Of a stretch of DNA of 64,000 nucleotides, positions 33,099 through 44,039 are shown piece by piece. A program made the position numbers and the translations under genes. The notes under the pieces were generated by a model. It had not been told where the DNA came from. It did not search any database and saw only the letters and a list, made by a program, of their open reading frames with translations. The DNA is from Ariolimax columbianus (taxonomy: Eukaryota > Mollusca > Gastropoda > Stylommatophora > Arionidae): contig JAVGWX010000011.1 of assembly GCA_036924085.1 (NCBI GenBank), forward strand, positions 32,052,386 to 32,116,385. The letters are read 5' to 3'. Within the stretch, counting starts at the first letter, position 1. Each line of letters opens with the position of its first letter.

Positions 33099-33227
33099 CT
33101 CAGTATCCAGGTATACATTATTTTCTGACGTCCATCCTAAATATGACGTTTCGTAGTTGCTGTGATATCTGCGTCTTTCAGTCAGACACGTTAGGTTTTA
33201 GCCAGACTACACGAATGCAGCCTGTTT

Positions 33228-33412
33228 TGGAGGCTGATTCACTGCTGCATCTTGGTCCCTGCTATGTGCTGATTCACTGCTGCATCTTGGCCCCAGCTGT
33301 GAGTTGCTATGAGCTCATTCACTGCTGCATCTTGGGCCCCAGCTATGAGTTGCTATGAGCTCATTCACTGCTGCATTTTGGCCCCAGCTATGAGTTGTGA
33401 TCAGCTCCTTTC
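33228..33412. repeat. ~50-bp minisatellite, 4 copies
   Basis: The unit contains TTCACTGCTGCATCTTGGCC, then CCAGCTATGAGTTGCTATGA, with the first copy shorter and diverged. Confidence 0.92.
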
Positions 33413-33655
33413 TAGTCGCTGTAACTCAAGGGCTTCCACGTACAATACCATAACTGTTTCATTAAAATCAGCTACTTAGCGAGAGAGTATGTATTGAGGT
33501 ATAACAATTATCCAAGCAAACATGAAGCACACAATAGTGACCAAATTACATACCTACATATCCAAAGATATCAAAATCATATATTTTCCCTGGTCATAGA
33601 ACACGCTTGGATCTTACAAAACTGAGAATTTAAAATCTGAGTGATAGACGTCATC

Positions 33656-33835
33656 TTAACCGATACCGATTAAACACATACCTGGATGTCCCGTTGGTGC
33701 TGTGACAGGAGCATTTGTGTTAGGTGTAAAAAGGCACGTTGGATCTCCAAGCTCTTCACCATTAGTCTTCCCATCACCGTCCGAGTCCTTTTGGCATAGT
33801 ACGCTGCCCCACACGTGGCCAGCTAATGCGAAATC
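33656..33835 (-). CDS. Temptin-like secreted protein, second coding exon
   Basis: A good acceptor (TTGTTCAG) precedes GATTTCGCA. The exon encodes DFALAGHVWGSV, then LCQKDSDGDGKTNGEELGDP and TCLFTPNTNAPVTAPTGHP. The DSDGDGKTNGxELGDPxC block, which looks like a calcium-binding loop, and the following proline-rich TGHPG are the signature of temptin, a secreted pheromone-complex protein known from Aplysia and related molluscs. The exon joins the first coding exon (41,593-41,772) in phase 0, giving NPFGD-DFALAGH, as in the family. Two ends are possible: a textbook donor CAG|GTATGT at 33,682/33,681, or read-through to TAA at 33,656-33,658 giving HPGMCLIGIG and a total of 119 residues, close to the usual temptin length. 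Confidence 0.85.
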   Translation of the reverse strand, partial: DFALAGHVWGSVLCQKDSDGDGKTNGEELGDPTCLFTPNTNAPVTAPTGHPGMCLIGIG

Positions 33836-34094
33836 CTGAACAATGTATTAAAATATTAATGTTGCAAAGTGTCTATACATGATCGAGATGCGATGAGCTA
33901 AATTAAGTTCAAGCTTTATACGAACATCTCATACATATATTTACTAAAGATGTTCACTGTGTTACTGTTATCCTTCTTTGAGATTTGTAAATTAATGCTT
34001 CTCCTTCCAAAATTACAAACACGTTTGTTTTCTGAAAATATCTATGCTTGTTTTATCTTTCTGTTATAACTTTATTAAATCAATACTCTTAATG

Positions 34095-34535
34095 TATCAT
34101 AGTAGTAGTAGCAGCAGTTGTAGTAGTAGTAGTTCTCTGCCGGAGTCTTTGTGTATGACAAGGACAAGAATAGCACCACTGACTCACAGAGAGTATGTCG
34201 TAAGAGGCTACTAACTGTGGGACATGGTATTATAACACCAGTCATGTTTAGGTGGTTTGTTTAGAGCAGCATAGATGGCACCTAACAGGCTGCGGGTCTA
34301 CTTTGTTCTAGTGTTTGAGTCTATTAACTTCAACTCGCACATCAGTTAACCACCCTCTGTAAGCAATTGTACCAACGCAGCTGAGTATTAAGCTGCTCGA
34401 GCCTAGCCCGCTAAGCAGAAAATCTTTCTCCCGGTTACATCCAGCTCATACCAGAGCTGGGACCTGCACAGGGGCATCTGCCCCTGTAGAAGTACAGGTC
34501 AACTAAGAAGTAGTAGTATTAGTAGTAGTAGTCCC
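34095..34535. repeat. Unidentified repeat bracketed by AGT triplet runs
   Basis: Triplet runs (TAGTAG/CAG) lie at 34,095-34,135 and 34,505-34,533. Between them is a moderately GC-rich block with short inverted repeats (CCAGCTCATACCAGAGCTGG; AGGGGCATCTGCCCCTG). It looks like a short mobile element with triplet tails, but I cannot name it. Confidence 0.4.
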
Positions 34536-34589
34536 TTTTAATCATGACTTATAGGATGATACACTTTGAAGTGGCAAACACAGAATATA

Positions 34590-35110
34590 TGCTTAACTTT
34601 TCCTGTGTTCTTTATCCTTGCGACGTTGTCTTTTCACTTCTCTGTGTTGCAAGAGCTTATCTTTAGCACGGCATGACTCTAGGCGGTAAATCTTCACTTG
34701 GATCGGTCTGCAGCTTTGTTTTCCCAGGATGTCAAACTCATGTCCAAGGCCTTCATATCACGCTTTCACACATCTTTCAACTTCAATTGTGGTCGGCTGT
34801 CTATTCTCTTGCCATCTGCTATATGATATCTTCCATGCGACGAATATGACCAAGTCATCGTAGTTTTTGCTGTCTAAGGAAAGTGTACATGCTTTGGAGA
34901 CCGATGCAATAGTGTACCTCTGCATTTGTCACTCTATTCTTCAATGTAATTCCAAGAAAGGATTGCAATCACCTTAGATGAAATCTGTTGGGAACATGTG
35001 CTCTTGTTTGGCATAAGCTGCCCAAGTCTGACTGCTATATAGAAGTGTGCTGACGACCCGTACATTGCACACCATGGCCTAGAGTTTTAATAACTCTTTA
35101 GTAATCTGCA
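34590..35110 (-). mobile_element. LINE C-terminal relic, family E/B-like
   Basis: On the minus strand broken frames give VVSTLLYSSQTWAAYAKQEH, matching the LxYGSETW thumb motif. They continue with LGITLKNRVTNAEV-type sequence and then LRWLGHIRRMED, followed by the GRPQLxxKD-like tail. This is the order seen at the end of family E ORF2 (compare 54,728-54,940). It is heavily decayed. Confidence 0.7.
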
Positions 35111-36069
35111 ATCCTATCATCAATTAGAACTAATTCTTTGTCCTTGACTATCACCTTATCTGTGGTCACCTGTTCAATTAGTTTCTTGGCTCATGCTATG
35201 CATGATACCTCTCTCTTGATGTTTGTTCCCTTGATGTCTGAAATGCTATTGCTTTTTCCAGTCTGCAGTTATTCGCAAATAATGTGCCATAACTATATCT
35301 AGATGTCATAGTCCGAAGTTCTAATCTGACTGTTGACATCATCTTCAAACTATGATTATCCCTACCGCGCCAAGATTCAGTCGTATTCCTTCATTCTGAA
35401 TGAGTTACAACTTATGATACTTGATCTTGACAGTATGAGGAAGATGAGTCCATAATTAACGAATGACGGGACCAACCGATAATATAAATTGAAAAGCAGT
35501 CGCTGCCCCAAGTTTGCAGATACCATTGAAATCTCCACACCACCGAAAGGTCTCCTGGATGTCTCTGATCAACTCACATCTATCTGCAAATTGTTAGTGT
35601 TTGACCTGACATTGTTGGTTGAATGTTGGCCTCTTTTATTGAGTAAATGTTGACCATGTGCTCAGGTAAGAGTGAAGAACCGTGGGATATTCCTGGGCAA
35701 ATGGGTATTGATTCTGATGCCCAAGATCTCAAGCAAAGTGTATTTGCTTTTTCCATTAGGGCGGCTCCTATCCAGCTCAGCAATTAAAAGGTTGGTTCAA
35801 TATTCTCTCAATCAAGGGATTAAAGTCGACTCAGTTATATGCAGACTTTTCATCGAGAGTCATGGGCCGGTTGATCGCCTGCACAAGATGTTCTCATTCG
35901 CATATAAATGTCCAGTGGTTACCGCTGGTCTCCTTCATTGGTCTTGAACTAACGGGTAGAAAGTGTTTCAGTTATAGATGCTATAGATAAGACATTATAT
36001 TACTGGTCGCTATCTTCTCAAACAGGTTGCCATAAACATTATGTTAGTTTGGTTAGTTTTCTTTCCACT
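35111..36069. other. Unassigned intron sequence, possibly more decayed LINE
   Basis: Position and orientation suggest the upstream part of the preceding minus-strand LINE, but I could not read a convincing reverse transcriptase motif. Short open frames at 35,580-35,783 and 35,672-35,947 have no recognisable content. Confidence 0.4.
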
Positions 36070-36480
36070 TGTGCCATTAAGCGTCGTGGAGAGCTTAAGT
36101 CATCTATCCTGCGCCAAGTGCATTGCGTCGGTCAATGGGAGCCCTTGTCGCTGCACAATCACTCTAATGTCATATATTCACCTACCTCGCAGCCGCCCCC
36201 TTGCAATGTAGCCAGATCTACCAGCATTATAAGCCATCAGTGGAAGTTGATGAGGGTGCATTCTCATGAGATGACCAGACCAACTTATTTGCTGTCTGGA
36301 AATGTATTCGACACAAGACGTAGTGCCGACCATACTTCGAATGTCATCGTTCCGATGACTTTCCTCAAACACTTCATTTCACAAGTTGAAATTCTGCTCT
36401 TGCGCGCTCTTGACAAAGGTCATGCCCAAATACTTGAACTAATGGACCTGTTAAAGAGCAATATCATTTAGGCTTATCTT
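36070..36480 (-). mobile_element. LINE C-terminal fragment, another family
   Basis: The minus-strand frame gives RNDDIRSMVGTTS, then QQISWSGHLMRMHPHQLP and ARGRLRGR. This is the common LINE ending in which RNxDIR is followed by LSWxGHxxRM and a GRPRxRW block. It differs from families A-G. It is a short scrap with stops. Confidence 0.7.
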
Positions 36481-36796
36481 GAGTGGCCCAGGAGTTATAC
36501 TGATCATCATAGTTTGTTTTGTTCTCGTTAATTCACATATAGTATTTGGCTGTAGTTTAGGCCTATGATTACGTTCTGGTAAACTTATTAACAGTGAATA
36601 TTTTAAAAGTTCACTGACAACGCCCGCTCGGTCAGAAATAAAGAGATGGAAATTTTGTGAATCAGATTTAATTTTTAAGTGAAGATGACAATGTTCATGA
36701 AGAGCTGGATAGAAAACGGAATAATTGGCATTTGGATACTACATTTTAAAAAAAAATACTCACAGAACTTGTTTGTCACTTTTGTTATTCCAATGC

Positions 36797-37680
36797 ACTT
36801 CATCTTCTTCTTCATCGATCAACTGATGCTATACTTCTAGTCCGGTGAGGTTCACGAAGGAGACTGCGTTTCAGATCTTCGTCGGTCCTCCACAGCTTTT
36901 CGAGCATGGACGCTCCCCTAAGCCAGACTGTCTCTCTTTTGTCTGCATATGTAGAGCATTCTTGCAGAATATGTTCCGGTGTTTGCTTGGGTGCTCCACA
37001 GTCGCACGTGGCAGTGTATCTGAGATCCATTCTGTGGAGGTGGGCCTTAAGCCTACAATGTCCTGTTCCGAGTCTGAGGATCTTTGTCTGTCCATCTCTA
37101 CCAAATTTGTCTATGCTGTCATTTTCTGGCTTGTATTCTTTGTGCTGTTTTCTCCATTCTGTCATCATGGATCATTTGATGAGTGTCTTTGCTTACTAAT
37201 AGCTCTGTGAATGGGGAATCTGCTTGCCGCCACTTCCAGCTTTTGCAAGCTCATCTGCTTCGCATTTGTTGGTTTCAACTTCAAGAAGGTCAGAGTGTTT
37301 TCTGTGGATTCCTCTGGCCAGATGGTTGGGGCTTTTCCTTAGTAGTCTGTTTATTGTTCTCTCTTGGAACGTCTGGTGCAGAGGATGATCAGGTAACATC
37401 TTTAGTTTTTCAAATAGAGTAAGGGATTTATATTTTCTCCTTAATTCAGGTGGTTCAATATTTGCTGTTTTTCCCAGCTCTGTAAATGGAGTGCTTTTCA
37501 ATGCCCCAAGGATAATCCAGAGAGCCATATTTTGAATACGGTCTAGTTTTCCTGTGTTTGCCTTGGTCGCTGTTCAACAAGTGCTAAAGGCATATTCTAT
37601 GATTGGCTTGATTGCACCAGTGTAGACTTGCTTGAGGATTTTTTTGGGGGTCCCATACGATGATTTATTTGAGACTTTAT
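36797..37680 (-). mobile_element. Family C LINE 3' part with RNase H domain mostly deleted
   Basis: From about 37,680 (minus) the frame reads KQVYTGAIKPIIEYA and MALWIILGALKSTPFTEL, the thumb region shared with family A. After HSDLLEVETN it jumps straight to KCEADELAKAGSGG, the end of RNase H, so the YTDGS, RAEA and TDS parts are gone. The C-terminal domain is intact: LRLGTGHCRLKAHLH, CDCG...H...C, and the ending REPHRTRSIASVDR. The 3' end reads GATGAAGAAGAAGATGAAG, a (GAA)-type tail. The deletion falls between two natural domain borders, so the copy is defective. Confidence 0.87.
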
Positions 37681-37699
37681 TCTGTTAAACGGATGCCGC

Positions 37700-40600
37700 G
37701 GCAAGCTAGGTCAAAATACAGTGGGGAAGGACACGTCACCTTTGTATACAGATCGAACACAATCCGAGAGGCGGAAATGGATCTTAAAACTTGGAACGTG
37801 GAATGTTAGGACCATGTGTCCTGGAACTGACATCCACAGAGTGACTCAGGACACATACACAAGGTTCCTCCAGGACAGATGCAGCCACATCCATCTCTAC
37901 AACAGACCAACTTACTGACCGTCTGTCAAGACTCAAAAGGCCATAACTAACTGTACAATGTGTATCTAAGTTACTGTGTTCACTATTAATATACGTTCAT
38001 GTGAACATTGAAAGGGGTGTAGCGAGGTCTGGGCTGGACGAGAGTAGGACTTCGAGAGCAAACGCAGACAGAAAATCCCGAGTGGTAGCGCCTAAGGCGG
38101 ATGGTTTCAAAATTGCGACTCATTCCGGCAGCTCCAGCAGCTGAGCTGGTGCCAAATTGTCATGCTTTACATTCCTTTGGATTACACCAGTGAGGTCGAG
38201 AGGGGGATCCTGCAGTTTGGGCAGCCCAAGGTCTTCATATTTAGCGCCCAGGCTTGTGTCCTGGAGAGGCTACTCTAATTACTCCAGCCTCGCTCTTGCG
38301 TGAGGAAACAGCACGGAAGCTGGGAGTTTACTGGTTAAAAGTCCCACCCGATTGGCGTGGGGAAGGGGCGCCACGGGTCAGCTTCGACGGTGTGAGGGAT
38401 CATCGCTTCTCATTGGTCGACTACAGCCGGGCAGCCCCCGGTCAGTGGGTGTCGACTCACCAATATGTGCATGCATGACAAGCGGATGTTAATATTGCAC
38501 CAAAAAAAACTAAAATTAAAAAGAAAACTCCAATCGATCCTCATTCGGAGGGCTCTGAGAGGTTACTGACCCTTCGTCTTATCACCGCTACATGTCGTTA
38601 TCTTCAGCGTCTATGCCCTGACATCTCCGGAGGTAGCGAAGGATCAATTCTATGGTCAGCTGAAGGTAATGATTAATAACAGCCCCAGAGATGAAGCACT
38701 CATCCTTCTAGGCGACTTTAATGTTAGAGTGGGTGGGGACCACAACGCATGGCCCACCTGCCTTGAACATCATGGTATTATCAGGGTAAATGACAATTCT
38801 CAAAGGTTGCTGGAGCTGTGCACTCAACCAGGTCGATGTATCACAAATACTTTCTTCAAGGGCAGGCCACAACATAAAGTATCATGGAAACACCCAAGGT
38901 CACGTCGATGGCATCAAATCGACTTGATTGTCACCAGAAGTTCAGCTCTAAACGTGGTCCTCTCCACTAGAAGCTATCACAGTGCAGACTGTGACTGGCA
39001 ATGCACTTGTATGTAGCTGGGTACGCTTGCAGCTTCGCAAAATATGCCGCTCCAAACAGATGGGGCATCCCCGCATCAACACTGCACAGATGATGATTCC
39101 TTTCAAGGCGGAGAGATTTGTGTCTGACCTGAATCTTGCTGTCCAGGGAGGATCTGAGTGTGACGCCACAGCTAAGTGGAACGTAATGAAAGTTGCCATC
39201 TATAATACAGCATTAGCTATGATTGGCATGAGGGAACGGGCCAATCACGACTGGTTCAATGCATATCTCGCAAGAATGGAACCAGTAATTTAGGCCAAGA
39301 GAGAAGCTTTCATCAATTGTTTTTAAAAAGCCAAATGAGAGGACGCTTGCTGCCCTCAGGATACCCTGGGGCATCAATCAACGAACTGTTAGACAATGCG
39401 CGAATGAGTACTGGCAGAAACTGTGTGAAGAAATTCAGCTAAAGAGACAAGAAACATCCATGGCAATAATAGGGACATAAAGATGGCACTGGGCCCTACT
39501 GCGAGAGGTGATGCCCCCTGAAATCACTGACAGGTGCGAGAATCATGGACCGTGACCATCAGATGGCCAGATGAGTGGAGCACTACTCTGAGCTCTACTC
39601 TCGGGAAATAGTGGTCACTGATAAAGCCTTGTACAGGCTACAGGCCCTGCCCATTATGGAGGAACTTGACAGACCACCTACTCTGAATGAGGTTGATAAG
39701 ACTATCAACTACCTCAGAAATGGCAAAGCACCAGGGGGAGATGGTATCCCACCTGAAGCCATCAAATGCGGAAAATCTGCACTAGCTCAGCCGATGTTTG
39801 ATCTTCTATGTCTCTGCTGGGAGGAAGGTGCAGTCACCCAAGATATGCGTGACGCCATCATTGTGCTTTTTACAAAAACAAAGGTGACGGCGGGGACTGC
39901 TATAAATATAGAGGGATCTCGCCCCTGAGCGTTGTATGCAAAGTTTACGCCCGCATGGTACTTAACAGGTTGAGACTGCTCGCGGACAGGGTGTACACAG
40001 AATCCCAGTGTGGCTTTAGAGTAGGTTGATCAACAACGGATAGGATTTTCTCGCTTCTACAAATTCAGTAGAAGTGCAGAGAGCAAGACCAGCCACGCAG
40101 AATGATGTTTCTAGACCTCACCAATGCCTTCGACTTGGTCAGTAGAAAGGGACTATTCAAACTCCTCCAGAAGGCTGCCTCCCCCCCCCCCCCCCATACA
40201 ACTGCATAGCATGAAAATTTCCTTTCACACTGATATGAAGGGCTCAGTTCTATACAATGGATCATCTTCAAACTCTTTTCCCTTCAAGAGTGAAGTGAAG
40301 CAGGGATGTGTGCCAGCGCCGACACTCTTTTGGATCTTCTTCTCCATGCTCCTATCGTACACTTATGACACATCTGTGGGCGGTGTTTATCTGCACACCA
40401 GGTCAGATGGACGGCTGTTTAACCTGTCCTGACTGCGTGCGAGGATAAAGGTGAGGACGGTGCTCAATGGGGACATGCCATTTGCGGATGATGCAGTTCT
40501 GGTGACAAATAGTGAAATAGTGAGGAGGCCTTGCAGAAACTGGGAGACAGATTCGCCGAGAGTTGTAAGCAGCCTGGTCTGGAAAAGACAAAGGTCTGCG

Positions 40601-41330
40601 CACAGGGCATTACCACTACGTCATCCGTAAAGATTGATGGCGTCACTCTGGAGGTCGTCAACAGTTTCACTTATCTGGGGTCTGCCATCAGCAACACTCT
40701 CTCGCTCGAGAAGGAGATAGACAGTAGGCTTGGCAGGGCAAGTACCGTCATGGCCCGCCTGACGAAGAGAGTCTGGGAAAACACTGCGCTGTCTCACTAC
40801 ACCAAGGTCCGGGTCTATCAGACCTGCGTTCTTGGCACTCTCGTGTATGGAAGCGAGACTTGAAGCACTTATACTAAACAAGAACGGTGGCTGAATATCT
40901 TTCACATGAGGTGTCAACGGCGTATATTGGGGATTGGGTGGTAAGACAGAGTGTGTCACATAATATAGTTTTATAGAGGGCAAACACTCACAGCATGTGC
41001 TCGATATTGAGCCAGCGACGTCTACGGTGGTTGGGACATGTTTATCGTATGTAAGACGGCTAAATGATATCCTTTATGCACAGTTAGTCCTTGAAGTTAG
41101 AAGTATCGGCCGTCCCACACTGCGATTCAAGGACAAATGCAAGAGAGACACATGAGACATCCCATTCGAGGGCTGGGAAGAAATTGCTCAGGATCAAGCT
41201 ATCTGGAGACAGTAAGTTGGAGGGAGAGAGCGGATCGAATCCCCGATATGGCATATGCTGTTTTACTGTTGCCAACACACGACCTGGTGACAGCAATGGC
41301 GAAACGACCTGCAGTCTGTGCCTAAAAACC
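37700..41330 (+). mobile_element. Family E LINE, long relic on the plus strand of the temptin intron
   Basis: The N-terminal endonuclease motif LGTWNVRTMCPG is at 37,780-37,830. After a ~700-bp gap holding a GC-rich block come SVYALTSPEVAKDQF and LILLGDFNVRVGGDHNAWP (38,690-38,760), then NTFFKGRPQHKVSW and WHQIDLIVTR. The reverse transcriptase follows: GKAPGGDGIPPEAIKCGKSA (39,720-39,780), MMFLDLTNAFDLVSRKG (40,100), VKQGCVPAPTLF (40,300) and PFADDAVLVT (40,480). The thumb reads FTYLGSAISNTLSLE and VLGTLVYGSET. Several frameshifts and a C15 run at about 40,185 break the frame. The C-terminal Cys/His finger seen in the minus-strand sister (54,361-56,470) is not readable here. Confidence 0.9.
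38010..38510 (+). repeat. GC-rich block with A-rich end inside the family E LINE
   Basis: A compositionally distinct segment contains GGATCCTGCAGTTTGGGCAG and TCACCAATATGTGCATGCATG, and finishes in AAAAAAAACTAAAATTAAAA. It separates the first endonuclease motif from the rest of the endonuclease. It may be the 5' leader of a second family E copy abutting the first, or an inserted SINE. I cannot decide. Confidence 0.45.
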
Positions 41331-41592
41331 CCACAACTACACCAGAAATGGTAAACAAATCGTACGACAAATGGATTACAACATTCATGGACAGTTACAA
41401 TGCGTCTATTCTTTGCTTCTTGTCATCTGTCATGGATCTGTCTTGGTTGTATGGTTTTTTTTGTATTTCACGTCCTCCTAACCGCCTACCAGCAATAACG
41501 CATTGATGTGACCGAATTAAGGATAAGGTATTCATTGTTTAATTCAAGTAAATTTCGTCGTTTTTATCTTATTGCATATTGAAATGGCTCAC
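41331..41592. other. Unique intron sequence next to the temptin donor site
   Basis: No element recognised between the family E LINE and the splice donor at 41,592. Confidence 0.5.
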
Positions 41593-41774
41593 ATCTCCAA
41601 AGGGGTTGTGAGAACCTCCCCCGGCTACATTGAAGTGACCCACACCAGGCCATACTCCTCCACTACTTGAGCATGGGTTAGGTACTCTGGCTCCGTTGGG
41701 GATGAGCTGTTGGAAGGATGGAAACCCTGTAACAACTGTCGTCATCAACATCAAAAACAGCACTTTCATCATGT
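41593..41774 (-). CDS. Temptin-like secreted protein, first coding exon
   Basis: An acceptor (TTATCTTTATTTCAG) ends at 41,775. The exon begins AC-ATG-ATG, so the start codon lies just inside it and a 5' UTR exon must lie upstream. The start gives MMKVLFLMLMTTVVTG, a clear signal peptide with likely cleavage before FPSFQ, so the product should be secreted. QLIPNGARVPNPC, then WPGVGHFNVAGGG and HNPFGD follow; this spacing matches the N-terminal half of temptins. The exon ends at 41,593 before GTGAGC. Temptin in Aplysia is part of a water-borne mating attractant complex; for this paralogue such a role is only an inference. The first Met is used here; the second ATG is adjacent. Confidence 0.88.
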
Positions 41775-42195
41775 CTGAAATAAAGATAACAAAACAGTTA
41801 CTAAAATTGTTTGTCAGTTCTTTTCCAGTTTTTCTTGTACCGGTCGCTCTGTGTTACCTTTACTTGTCTCTGTGTTACCTTTACTTGTCTCTGTGTTACC
41901 TTTACTTGTCTCTGTGTTACCTTTACTTGTCTCTTTTTTCCTGGATATTTCCCAGATATTGCCTGATGATACTGGCTTGGGGCTTTCGCTCTCTTCTTCT
42001 CTAACAGTTCCTGTTCTACCTGACTTTGTCTTGTTTTCTCCAATAAACGTTTGTTTGTAACCTTGTCTGCCAGGGCAGGTTAAGAATCTTTCTCATGGAT
42101 TTATTAATGAAGCTCTGTATTCTCATAATACTGTTTCTCCGCTCCATATAAAATGAGAGACCATATTTGCGTTAAGTTGGAATGCATTTTGATGA
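41775..42195. other. 5' flank or first intron of the temptin-like gene, with a 21-bp repeat
   Basis: Contains four copies of TGTCTCTGTGTTACCTTTACT (about 41,845-41,936). An antisense 80-codon frame (41,801-42,043) covers these repeats and is probably meaningless. No 5' UTR exon could be located. Confidence 0.5.
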
Positions 42196-42197
42196 TT

Positions 42198-42587
42198 TTA
42201 GAGTGTCGTATAGTTTTTAATATGACAAAGTCCGCTCTTGCTTTTTGCATACTGTCTTTTTTTTACCATAAGTCTTCTCTTCTCTTCTATGTGAGTGAAA
42301 TCCTTGATTTCCTCCAATAGTATTCCAATGAGATTGATAGTGCTTTTGGTCACATTTAATGTTACAAATTGTGTCTTTTGTGCAAGGATCTTTAGATCAG
42401 TTTGCTGAGATATTCTGTTTAGTGTCTCTGTTTTATTCTGCGCATGGTGTTGACAGTGAGGGATCCACAGATAATGTAAAACCAGATTAACCACAGCCGC
42501 AAAGATATGTCTTAGATTGCATTTACCGGATGGCAGTGTCTGTAGAAGAGCAGATGTAGCTTCAGACCACAATCTAGTGATGGTCAA
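42198..42587 (-). mobile_element. LINE reverse transcriptase fragment, unnamed family
   Basis: The 129-codon minus frame contains NRISQQTDLKILAQKTQFVT, then LEEIKDFTHI. In many LINEs the segment just after the FADD motif reads ISQQTGLxINxxKTxxM, followed some 25 residues later by LExVxxFTYLGS, so this is a piece of palm and thumb. No catalytic FADD is readable upstream. It is a short relic outside families A-G. Confidence 0.65.
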
Positions 42588-42649
42588 AGATACGCTTAAA
42601 CTACGAAGGAACAGAAGAACTTATGTGTGAGATGCTTCCTCTTGTTCTC

Positions 42650-42860
42650 AATCTCCTGCTACCAATCCCTGAAAAGATCTTTGTAAGTAGCATGATGTAG
42701 TCTGGAGAACGGAATGCATTGTGAGTAGTTTACAGATGCACTGCGATATTTGCACCTACTTCAGCAGGAATTTTTGAGTACCAGGTTAGCCTTCCCCCTT
42801 CGGTCCCTCCTCCTTAGCCAGTCTGCTCTGTTGCAGTCTGCTATTTCGAATGCAAGACTG
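42650..42860 (+). repeat. Interspersed repeat R1, copy 1
   Basis: The sequence TGTAGTCTGGAGAACGGAAT, then ACTGCGATATTTGCACCT and GTACCAGGTTAGCCTTCCC recurs in diverged form at about 61,880-62,070 and about 62,500-63,050, always in this orientation. It is non-coding and of unknown class. Confidence 0.65.
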
Positions 42861-43134
42861 AGACAAAGTATCAGCCCGACACAAATGCTGCTGAACGTGC
42901 GCAAGAAATCGGTCGATGTGGCTGAAAGTCATACATGTGACGATGACAGCTGCTGTTCCCATGTAGTGAGGCGAGAGTCAAGCAGGCATGCAAATGACTG
43001 TTACTTCTGCACGATTTCACATGTTTATGCAGGCGTCACTAAAAAAAAGAAGTGGACATTAGCGTACTAGAATATACAATCTGCTCTCCAACCAGTTCTG
43101 CGCAGCCAAGAACTTCCCGTGCTGAAACTTCCGA

Positions 43135-43615
43135 ATTAATTTTCCATCGATTCAGACGATGAGATTTGAGGCGAAACAACATCGAGTTATCCGCAACCTT
43201 CCGCGCCTTTTTGTGATCCCTACGTCTGCAACGGTACGGCATTTGTTCCACACATTCTCACACAAGAAGAACTGAATGATTTCACTCACAATCTAGAGCT
43301 GGCTAACGCCAAAGTGCAGTTAGTTGTTTGGATCAAGGCGAAAACAATGGAATCTTCTCAATGAACATTAACCAAGTTACTTCGTGTGTAGTGTGCTCCT
43401 TACTCCAGAAAGAAAATGACCCTGGGTTCTACTCCGATGTAGATGGTCTGGTGAATTCTCTAGAAATCAATCACGACCAGCAAGAATTTGAACTTTTCGT
43501 AGACTCCCGTAAATTGTGTGTCAAATCGCTGTTGCTATATAATGGCAACCGAACCCCATTCATTCCAGTCGGACACCCTATATGCATGAAAAACACCTTG
43601 AGGATAACTTAAAAC
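43135..43615 (+). pseudogene. Relic of an unnamed conserved protein family
   Basis: Broken frames give FDSDDEI-like sequence, then FVPHILTQEELNDFTHNLEL (about 43,225-43,285), and after a shift LVNSLEINHDQQEFELFVDS, then KSLLLYNGNRTPFIPVGHPI. From memory, the pattern of an LTQEELNDL motif, an (R/E)LFIDSS motif and an L-LHNGN-PSIPxGH motif occurs together in uncharacterised repetitive proteins of insects, cnidarians and molluscs. This copy has lost about 60 residues between the blocks and the frame is shifted. I cannot assign a function. It could derive from a transposable element. Confidence 0.4.
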
Positions 43616-44039
43616 AGTTCTTGAACTTCCATACAGCAAGAAAATCGTACTGATTTATCACGTTAAAGAATTAATTTTAAAGATGAAATAAAATCAACTT
43701 CCGTCGCAAGAAATACATGATGACTGTTTTACTATACAATTTTAGTTTCAACTATTGTAAACAAAAATTTCAATAAAAAAAAAAAAAATAGAATAATAAT
43801 ATTATTGCTCACTTGATTTGTTTATCTTAAGTCAGGCTGGATTACAAAACGTACTGCGCTTCTTCCTTGCACAGTATCATATTTATAGACTTTAAATCTT
43901 GTGTTTTTTTTAAACGTAGGCTCGATGGACCATTTCTAGTAACATTTTCCCTACAAAGCACTGTATTCTTGAAGTACACATTTTTATAGGTGTTGGGTTT
44001 TTTCCATTTAAAGGTTGCCATACTTTGATATCATCTGCA

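Larger units (their letters stand above)
33836..41592 (-). other. Temptin-like gene, intron of about 7.8 kb
   Basis: The donor at 41,592 (GAT|GTGAGC) and acceptor at 33,836 (TTCAG) define the intron. It holds a LINE relic (34,590-35,110), another LINE scrap (36,070-36,480), a family C LINE (36,797-37,680) and a large family E LINE (37,700-41,330). The first three lie in the gene's own orientation and family E on the opposite strand. Intron expansion by LINEs explains the large gap between two short exons. Confidence 0.75.

Noticed and set aside
33056..33110. Plus-strand mini-exon (acceptor GATAG, donor CAG|GTATAC)
   Set aside because: No partner exon of matching phase was found on the plus strand, and the acceptor tract is weak. 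The same DNA fits slightly better as a minus-strand segment.
41801..42043. 80-codon minus frame with four RQVKVTQ heptapeptides upstream of the temptin-like start
   Set aside because: It follows the 21-bp repeat, and a splice acceptor directly precedes the temptin ATG, so this interval is more likely intron or 5' flank.
42750..43070. 106-codon plus frame
   Set aside because: It overlaps the non-coding R1 repeat and a poly(A) run, and the composition is not protein-like.
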